A DNA stretch of 64,000 nt from an uncultured Oscillospiraceae bacterium. GTDB taxonomy: Bacteria > Bacillota > Clostridia > Oscillospirales > Oscillospiraceae. The position numbers were made by a program, and so were the translations under genes. Where the stretch lies: positions 1-64,000 of the forward strand of contig CAKSWT010000001.1 of assembly GCA_934512135.1 (NCBI GenBank), written 5' to 3'. This document shows positions 59,221 through 64,000 of this stretch, one piece after another. The notes beneath the pieces are model-generated. The model searched no databases. It had not been told where the DNA came from and was given only the letters and a program-made list of their open reading frames with translations. How positions within the stretch are numbered: the stretch's first letter is position 1; every line of letters begins with the position of its first letter.

Positions 59221-59792
59221 CCTTCCAGGAAATAGGTTGCCTCCATATCCGCCACAGACAGCGCAAAGGCCAGGGGAAACAGCGCAAAGGCCTTTCCGAC
59301 GCTTCCCTTGTCCTCTTGGCCGGAAAACCCCATGTGGAATCGGATGGCAAAGGCTTCCTCCCGGCTCAGGCGCATAAAGCCCGAGAGGATATATACGGAC
59401 TTCTCCCCGTGTCCGTAGGGCAGCGGATCCTCGAAGTTGAACACCGGCACCTTTTGCCAGACACCGTGCTCATCCTTGACGTTCCTGGTCCCGCTTTTAT
59501 AGCAGCCGATTTTACACACATCGTGGAGCAGCGACACCAGGGCGATGGTCTCGTCGGAATAGGCCATCCCGTAGAGCTCCTGAACCCGTTCTCTGGCCAG
59601 ATAAGCCTTCAGGCATTCGTACACATTGATGCTGTGTTGTGCCAGCCCACCGGCATAGGAGCCGTGAAACCGCGTGCTGGCCGGGGCCGTGAAAAAATCG
59701 GACTTATTAACCAGATAATCCAGAAACTTATCGGCCCCCTCCCGGTGAATATACTGCTCATAGAGCGCTACAAAGGTCTCCTGTATGCTCAT
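59214..59792 (-). CDS. HD-domain hydrolase
   Basis: A 192-residue protein with HD metal ligands spread as His in GGLAQHSINVYEC, the HD pair in ALVSLLHDVCKIG and a late Asp in LSVADMEATYFL. The family removes phosphate from nucleotides or cuts cyclic nucleotides. Being beside the nucleoside importer suggests nucleotide turnover, but it is on the opposite strand and the substrate is not known. The ATG at 59792 follows GGAGG by about 6 nt. Confidence 0.85.
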   Translation of the reverse strand: MSIQETFVALYEQYIHREGADKFLDYLVNKSDFFTAPASTRFHGSYAGGLAQHSINVYECLKAYLARERVQELYGMAYSDETIALVSLLHDVCKIGCYKSGTRNVKDEHGVWQKVPVFNFEDPLPYGHGEKSVYILSGFMRLSREEAFAIRFHMGFSGQEDKGSVGKAFALFPLAFALSVADMEATYFLEGK

Positions 59793-59876
59793 ATAACCCT
59801 CCTTCCTGTTAAACGCTCCCTCCATAAGAAACAGTGTTCTGCTGTCTCCTATAGGGGGAGCGTTTTGGGTACATAC

Positions 59877-61403
59877 TTAGTCGAAGTTAAAGTCCAGCTC
59901 GTCGCCGCCCAGCACATAGCTGATGGATTTTTCCAGGCTGGTGAGATTCTTCTTGTAGCAGAAGTACTCCAGCTCGCCGTCCAGCCGCATGGCGTACTTT
60001 CTGTCGGTCATGCGGATGAGCTCCAGGGTGTGGGACTCATCTCCATCCAGATGGATGGTCACCGTGGCATAGGCCTCCGCATCCTTGTACTCCTTCTTCT
60101 CATCCTCTGTCAGATTATCGATGATGCGGAAGTACAGGCACTTGATATACAGCCGGCGGACATTGGTCTCGCTGATTTCCTGGCCGTTGAGGGTACCGGT
60201 GACACCATCTGCGTCATTGCCGTTGGCATTCTGCTTCACATAGTGGTCCACCTGCAGATCAAAGCGGTCGCCGTTGATTTCGATGTCCACAGACTGAAGC
60301 TGCTCCACATTGTAGCTCCAAACCGTCCGCAGCATGTACTGAACATAGCTGCCGCCCATCCACTGGAGCGCCGAGGAGGTACAGGTAATCAGCGTATTGG
60401 TCCCCTCAATCATGCAGTAGGTATAGTCCTGGTTGGGGCAGGTGTTTCCAAGAAGCAGGGATACGGAATTCCCGGCAATGTCGGACATCTCCAGCTTTGC
60501 GGGCTTGTCCAGGCCGTACTCCCCGTATTCGCTTTCGTCAATGTCCTTGATGATGCTGCCCAGAGACAGGGTAGCCACCACGTCCAGAATATTGGACTTG
60601 ATGACGGTATCATTGCCGGACACCTGATAGGGCTGGAGCATCACATACTGGCTGCCCTCGGTGTTAAACTCATTCTCCTGGCTGGAATCCAGCTGAATCT
60701 CGATGCAGCTGCCATCCCGCTCCGTAGTCCGCACCCAGTTGATATTGGTGTAGATATCATCTTCGGTGTAGGCGGGGAACAGCGTGATGTCCCGGTATTC
60801 AATGGGCCGGCGCACCAGCAGAGAGTCCACATAGGAACCAATGGTATACACGGCATCGGACTCCGTGGTCATGCAGTAGTAGTTCTCGTCCACAGGGGCC
60901 TGGGACCCAATGATCAGGTCGATTTCAGAACCGTCGTCATAATAGGTTTTAATGGTTGCGGTGGGCTCGTCCAGCCCGTAGATCGACAGGTCCTTGGCGT
61001 TCTCCTCCACCAGCTTCACCGCGGAGATCGAGGTCACCGTGTACATCATAGAGCGGAATTTGGAGGTATCGTAGGCAAACTTACCGGGATCCGGGCTTGC
61101 CTCATAGGTGAAGTTCACCGTGCCATCCTCATCGGAGGTCCGGGTGATCTTTACATCCAGAGCCTCCGACGCATAAGCGTAAGCGGTATCCTCCGTCACC
61201 TCCCGGTCCGTGGGAACCACGGTAAACCGGGTCAGGGTACTGTAGTCCTGGTTGATGACATAGGCGGTATCCGCCGCCGTCTCCACTGCGGAGGTCTCCT
61301 CTTGGCTGTCAGATGTCTTTGGAATATTGATGACCACAATGGACGCAATCACAAAGACCACAAGAACGACGCCTGCAATAATTATGGTTTTCAGGCTTTT
61401 CAT
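59877..61403 (-). CDS. DUF4340 protein of a Gld-type ABC system
   Basis: A 508-residue protein with an N-terminal membrane helix (TIIIAGVVLVVFVIASIVVI) and a large extracytoplasmic beta-rich domain of repeated DUF4340 character (LVEENAKDLSIYGLDEPTATIKTYYDDG; DIDESEYGEYGLDKPAKLEMSD). The latter repeats the -YGLD(E/K)P- element, an internal duplication. It shares its start with the GldG stop (TAATG). Probably an accessory subunit of the ABC transporter; substrate unknown. Confidence 0.85.
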   Translation of the reverse strand: MKSLKTIIIAGVVLVVFVIASIVVINIPKTSDSQEETSAVETAADTAYVINQDYSTLTRFTVVPTDREVTEDTAYAYASEALDVKITRTSDEDGTVNFTYEASPDPGKFAYDTSKFRSMMYTVTSISAVKLVEENAKDLSIYGLDEPTATIKTYYDDGSEIDLIIGSQAPVDENYYCMTTESDAVYTIGSYVDSLLVRRPIEYRDITLFPAYTEDDIYTNINWVRTTERDGSCIEIQLDSSQENEFNTEGSQYVMLQPYQVSGNDTVIKSNILDVVATLSLGSIIKDIDESEYGEYGLDKPAKLEMSDIAGNSVSLLLGNTCPNQDYTYCMIEGTNTLITCTSSALQWMGGSYVQYMLRTVWSYNVEQLQSVDIEINGDRFDLQVDHYVKQNANGNDADGVTGTLNGQEISETNVRRLYIKCLYFRIIDNLTEDEKKEYKDAEAYATVTIHLDGDESHTLELIRMTDRKYAMRLDGELEYFCYKKNLTSLEKSISYVLGGDELDFNFD

Positions 61404-62914
61404 TACTTATGTCTCCTTCTGGCCCAGACCACAAAGCCGCCAATCAGGCAGACGCCGGGAATGATAAAGATCAGCACATAGTAGAGGAACGTCTTGGCCG
61501 AACCGGGGACCACCAGATTGGGGGAGGTCAGGTCCTTGGAGGCGATGACCACAGATTCCGAGTCGTCGCTCATAAAGTTCAGTGCGCTGAGGAAGTAGTC
61601 CTTATTGAGGAAGCTGTCGCCGCCCAAGGTGGAATCACTGAGGAAACCGGCGTTGACAAACATCACATAGGAATAGTTGCTGTTCAGGTTATGGACCTGG
61701 TTCTGATAGGAAAGGATTCCCACGTTAAAGGGGCCGGTGGCATCGTCCGCCGTCTGCTCGTAGCCGGTGCTCTCCGTGGAGAGATCCTTGGCATAGGCGG
61801 AGTTGGAGGAGGTCATCAGCACCTGGGTGCCGCGCCAGTTGTCCTGCTCCCAAAGAACGCTGATGGGGCGGGCGCCGGGGATAATCACATAGCTCTTGGC
61901 GTCAAGATTGTCCGTCAGCCCCTCCACGGTGTTGAGGTTGGGCAGAATATAGGCGTTATACCCTGCGAAGCACCGCTCCGTGTCGTAGACCATCTGACTT
62001 TCGTACTTTACGCCCCACTCCTCAAAGTAGGCGTCAAGGTTCTCCAGGGCAGGGGTATTGGAGGCATAGGACACAATCATCCGGCCGCCATTGTTCAGGA
62101 AGTCATCAATGATGTTGATTTCTTCCTCGGTGTAGTCCCCCATAGGCTGGGAGATGATCAGCATATCCACGTCAGAGGGAATCTCATTGGTCTGCATCAG
62201 GCTCAGCGTGGTGACCTCATAGTTGCCTGAGGTCAGCAGGTTGTCCATAGTCTCCAGGTTCACCGTCTCCTGATGTCCGGTGATGTAGGCGGCCTTAGGA
62301 ACCTTGTTGGCCGTCACATAGAGGATGGCGGAGGTCAGCCGCTGCTCTGCCCGGAGGCCGGTCACATAGCTGGACTCAGAGCTGGAGCTGTTGGATTTGG
62401 ACGTGGTATACTCCAAAAGATCATGGGGATCCATGGATTTATAGCGCTTCTCGCTCTCCACGATGATGTCGCCGGAGGACAGGTCCCCCAGGTCATTGTA
62501 TTTGTCGAAAATGGAGGGGTTGGTGACGGCGTTGATATACTTGACGGTGACCATGCCGCCGCTGAGCTGCGCATAGCGCTGGAACACCTTGGGCAGCCGG
62601 CGAAGGTCCTTGTCGTTTTCATAGTCCGTCTCGTCACACAGCACCGTAATGGTAATGGGGTCGCTGAGGGTACCAAGGAGCTGTGCCGTCTCGTCGGAGA
62701 TCTCATACTCGGACTCCGAGGTCATGTCGATCTCCAGCACAAACCGGTCCGCCACATAATCCACAAAGAAGTTGATGGCAATGACCGCGGCAATCACCAC
62801 AATGGTAGAGATCAGGGCCAGCACTCCGATTTTTTTCCGGCGTTTTTTGCCCAGCTCCGCACTGGAGCTGGCGGCATCCACCGGCTTGACTTCAGGTTTC
62901 TGATTCTTGCTCAT
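61403..62914 (-). CDS. GldG-type ABC transporter component
   Basis: A 503-residue protein: cytosolic Lys-rich start, one helix (GVLALISTIVVIAAVIAINFFVDYV), an exported domain (LEIDMTSESEYEISDETAQLLGTL; DVDMLIISQPMGDYTEEEINIIDDFLNNGGRMIV) typical of the GldG/ABC-type uncharacterised family, and a C-terminal helix with a basic tail. AAGGAGG precedes the ATG by 6 nt. It lies between the permease and the DUF4340 gene. Here the system has no gliding role; in Firmicutes its cargo is unknown. Confidence 0.87.
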   Translation of the reverse strand: MSKNQKPEVKPVDAASSSAELGKKRRKKIGVLALISTIVVIAAVIAINFFVDYVADRFVLEIDMTSESEYEISDETAQLLGTLSDPITITVLCDETDYENDKDLRRLPKVFQRYAQLSGGMVTVKYINAVTNPSIFDKYNDLGDLSSGDIIVESEKRYKSMDPHDLLEYTTSKSNSSSSESSYVTGLRAEQRLTSAILYVTANKVPKAAYITGHQETVNLETMDNLLTSGNYEVTTLSLMQTNEIPSDVDMLIISQPMGDYTEEEINIIDDFLNNGGRMIVSYASNTPALENLDAYFEEWGVKYESQMVYDTERCFAGYNAYILPNLNTVEGLTDNLDAKSYVIIPGARPISVLWEQDNWRGTQVLMTSSNSAYAKDLSTESTGYEQTADDATGPFNVGILSYQNQVHNLNSNYSYVMFVNAGFLSDSTLGGDSFLNKDYFLSALNFMSDDSESVVIASKDLTSPNLVVPGSAKTFLYYVLIFIIPGVCLIGGFVVWARRRHK

Positions 62915-62925
62915 GATGTTCCTCC

Positions 62926-63630
62926 TTAGCTCCAGCGCTTACGCTCAAGCATCCGCACCGTCAGGAAAATGAAAGTAGCCGCGACGCTGAGGTAGAAAAT
63001 GAGATCGGCAAACGAAAAGATTCCCTGGGTGAAATCATTATAGCGCCGGAACATGGAAAAGTAATAGATCAGGTTCTTGGCCCAGGTGGAGGTCATCAGG
63101 CTGTAGGAGCTGTCCAGCAGATACAGTCCCAGGAACACCGCCACTGTGGCAATGCAGGCCACCAGCTGATTCTGGGTCAGGGAGGAGATAAACACGCCGA
63201 TGGAGATAAAGGCCATGGCCGTGGCGCAGATAGCCACATAGTTGCCCAGAACCGTGGCAAACTCCAGGGTGCCCCAGGTAGACACAATCAGCACATAGAC
63301 CAGAGTCACGCAGATGCCGATCAGGAACACCACCAGCGCCGCAAAGAACTTGCCCAGAACAATGCCCGAGAGCCGCACCGGCGCCGTAAACAGCAGCTGA
63401 TCGGTTTTCTGTTTGTAATCCTCGGAGAATGTTCTCATGGTGAGGATGGGGATCAGGAATACGCACATGGTGACGATAAATCCGAAGATCCCGGTGAGGT
63501 CGCAGGAACCGCTAAACACGTTCATAATGTAGAAGTAAATGTTCAGCACCAGCAGAAACGCAGCAAGATAGACGTAACCAAGCGGGGACTTAAAGTAGGC
63601 ACGCAGGTCGCGCTTGAAAATTGCACTCAT
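62926..63630 (-). CDS. ABC-2 type permease (GldF-like)
   Basis: A 234-residue permease with six helices, starting FKRDLRAYFKSPLGYVYLAAFL, the typical GldF beginning, and carrying the conserved MRTFSEDYKQKTDQLLFTAPVRLSGIVLGKF. It pairs with the ATPase upstream and the GldG-like protein downstream. The ribosome site is weak; it lies 3 bp after the ATPase stop, so coupling is likely. Confidence 0.9.
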   Translation of the reverse strand: MSAIFKRDLRAYFKSPLGYVYLAAFLLVLNIYFYIMNVFSGSCDLTGIFGFIVTMCVFLIPILTMRTFSEDYKQKTDQLLFTAPVRLSGIVLGKFFAALVVFLIGICVTLVYVLIVSTWGTLEFATVLGNYVAICATAMAFISIGVFISSLTQNQLVACIATVAVFLGLYLLDSSYSLMTSTWAKNLIYYFSMFRRYNDFTQGIFSFADLIFYLSVAATFIFLTVRMLERKRWS

Positions 63631-63633
63631 AGT

Positions 63634-64000
63634 TTACTTTGCCCCCTTTGATGATGTTTTCCGATCGTCAGTCAGCTGGATGAACACATCCTCCAGCGAC
63701 AGATCCTGATTCTTAAGCAGGAGAATGGGATAGCCCGCCCGGGACAGCGCGGCGAAAATCAGCTTTCTCGCGTCCAGATGCTCCGCAGACTCCACCAGAT
63801 ACTCATAGGCTCCCGGCTCTGCCTCCACAGTGGGCGTGACGGTTTTGATGCCGTCTACGCTGCGAATGCAAGAGACGATTTTGTCCTTGGGACCGGCGAT
63901 GCGGTATTCCAACTTGTGCTCACCGGTGAGCATTGCCGACAGATGGGTGGGCGTATCGTCTGCCACCAGACGGCCGTTGTTGATCACCAGCACACGCTCA
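63634..64000 (-). CDS. ABC transporter ATPase (C-terminal part, cut by window edge)
   Basis: The last 122 residues or so of an ATPase, open to the right edge. The visible part begins ERVLVINNGRLVADDTPTHL, which is the stretch after the H-loop and ends the nucleotide-binding domain; a C-terminal extension with alpha/beta character (EYRIAGPKDKIVSCIRSVDGIKTV; LSLEDVFIQLT) follows. The Walker motifs are outside the window. First visible gene of the Gld-type operon. Confidence 0.88.
   Translation of the reverse strand, partial: ERVLVINNGRLVADDTPTHLSAMLTGEHKLEYRIAGPKDKIVSCIRSVDGIKTVTPTVEAEPGAYEYLVESAEHLDARKLIFAALSRAGYPILLLKNQDLSLEDVFIQLTDDRKTSSKGAK

Noticed and set aside
59190..61481. 763-residue open frame opposite the DUF4340 and HD genes
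   Set aside because: It spans two real minus-strand genes and their intergenic region; no start signal and no family features.

Overview
This window is chromosomal core sequence from an endospore-forming, moderately high-GC member of the Clostridia, most likely Oscillospiraceae-like. The evidence is sporulation genes (dipicolinate synthase, yunB, the spoIIA operon, sigG, ylmC/ymxH), T-box and SAM-I leaders, CIRCE operators, strong TTGACA/TATAAT promoters, and clostridial pairs such as the two radical-SAM-linked genes (TIGR03960/TIGR03936), trmK-nif3 and DUF4364. The family placement is inferred from gene content. I see no phage, insertion sequence, CRISPR array or defence island.

Layout. 1-330: three tandem promoters fire leftwards off the window, probably into an rRNA operon, back-to-back with metA. 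1.2-4.2 kb: dpaAB, an RluA-type pseudouridine synthase and a ferritin-like protein. 4.2-5.0 kb: tRNA-Pro and tRNA-Arg. 5.0-8.7 kb, the most accessory-looking part: a membrane-anchored MerR regulator with a textbook operator, a marR gene behind a 40-bp palindrome with two unknown membrane proteins, and an alcohol dehydrogenase. 8.9-9.3 kb: tRNA-Thr and a broken copy of it. 9.3-16.9 kb: ligA-yunB-pcrA, an XRE regulator, and spoIIAA-spoIIAB-sigF. 17-25.8 kb: folC-valS (T-box), phosphoglucomutase, clpB (CIRCE). 25.9-29.2 kb: M20 peptidase behind tRNA-Gly, DUF4364 with a small HTH protein, an acyltransferase. 29.2-36.6 kb: radical SAM pair, yebC, nif3-trmK, DUF1858, tsf-rpsB. 36.8-43 kb: sigG-ylmC, a lipoprotein, folD, and a penicillin-binding protein with an FHA-SEDS fusion. 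43-50.5 kb: htpG (CIRCE), DUF815 ATPase, metK (SAM-I riboswitch), a pseudo-rhomboid, tyrS (T-box). 50.5-59.8 kb: small membrane proteins, a VanW-domain protein, cytidine deaminase, a nucleoside ABC importer, an HD hydrolase. 59.9-64 kb: a Gld-type ABC system whose ATPase runs off the right edge.

How the genes fit together. Sporulation genes are scattered: the forespore switch (SpoIIAA/AB/SigF), the late forespore sigma factor SigG (with a SigF-like promoter), DPA synthesis and YunB. Cell-wall growth is represented by a SEDS polymerase and its transpeptidase, co-translated. Amino-acid supply is read by T-boxes (Val, Tyr) and a SAM-I riboswitch. Two chaperone genes, clpB and htpG, carry perfect CIRCE elements and so should share HrcA control. 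Cytidine deaminase plus the BMP/NupOPQ-type transporter make a nucleoside uptake and salvage block.

The best leads for something undescribed are the MarR/40-bp palindrome operon with two unknown membrane proteins, the membrane-anchored MerR protein, the tRNA-Thr scar, the tRNA-Gly terminator that abuts the peptidase ribosome site, and the zinc-ribbon pseudo-rhomboid with its own operator-like dyad. All product names come from reading the sequences; no database search was run.
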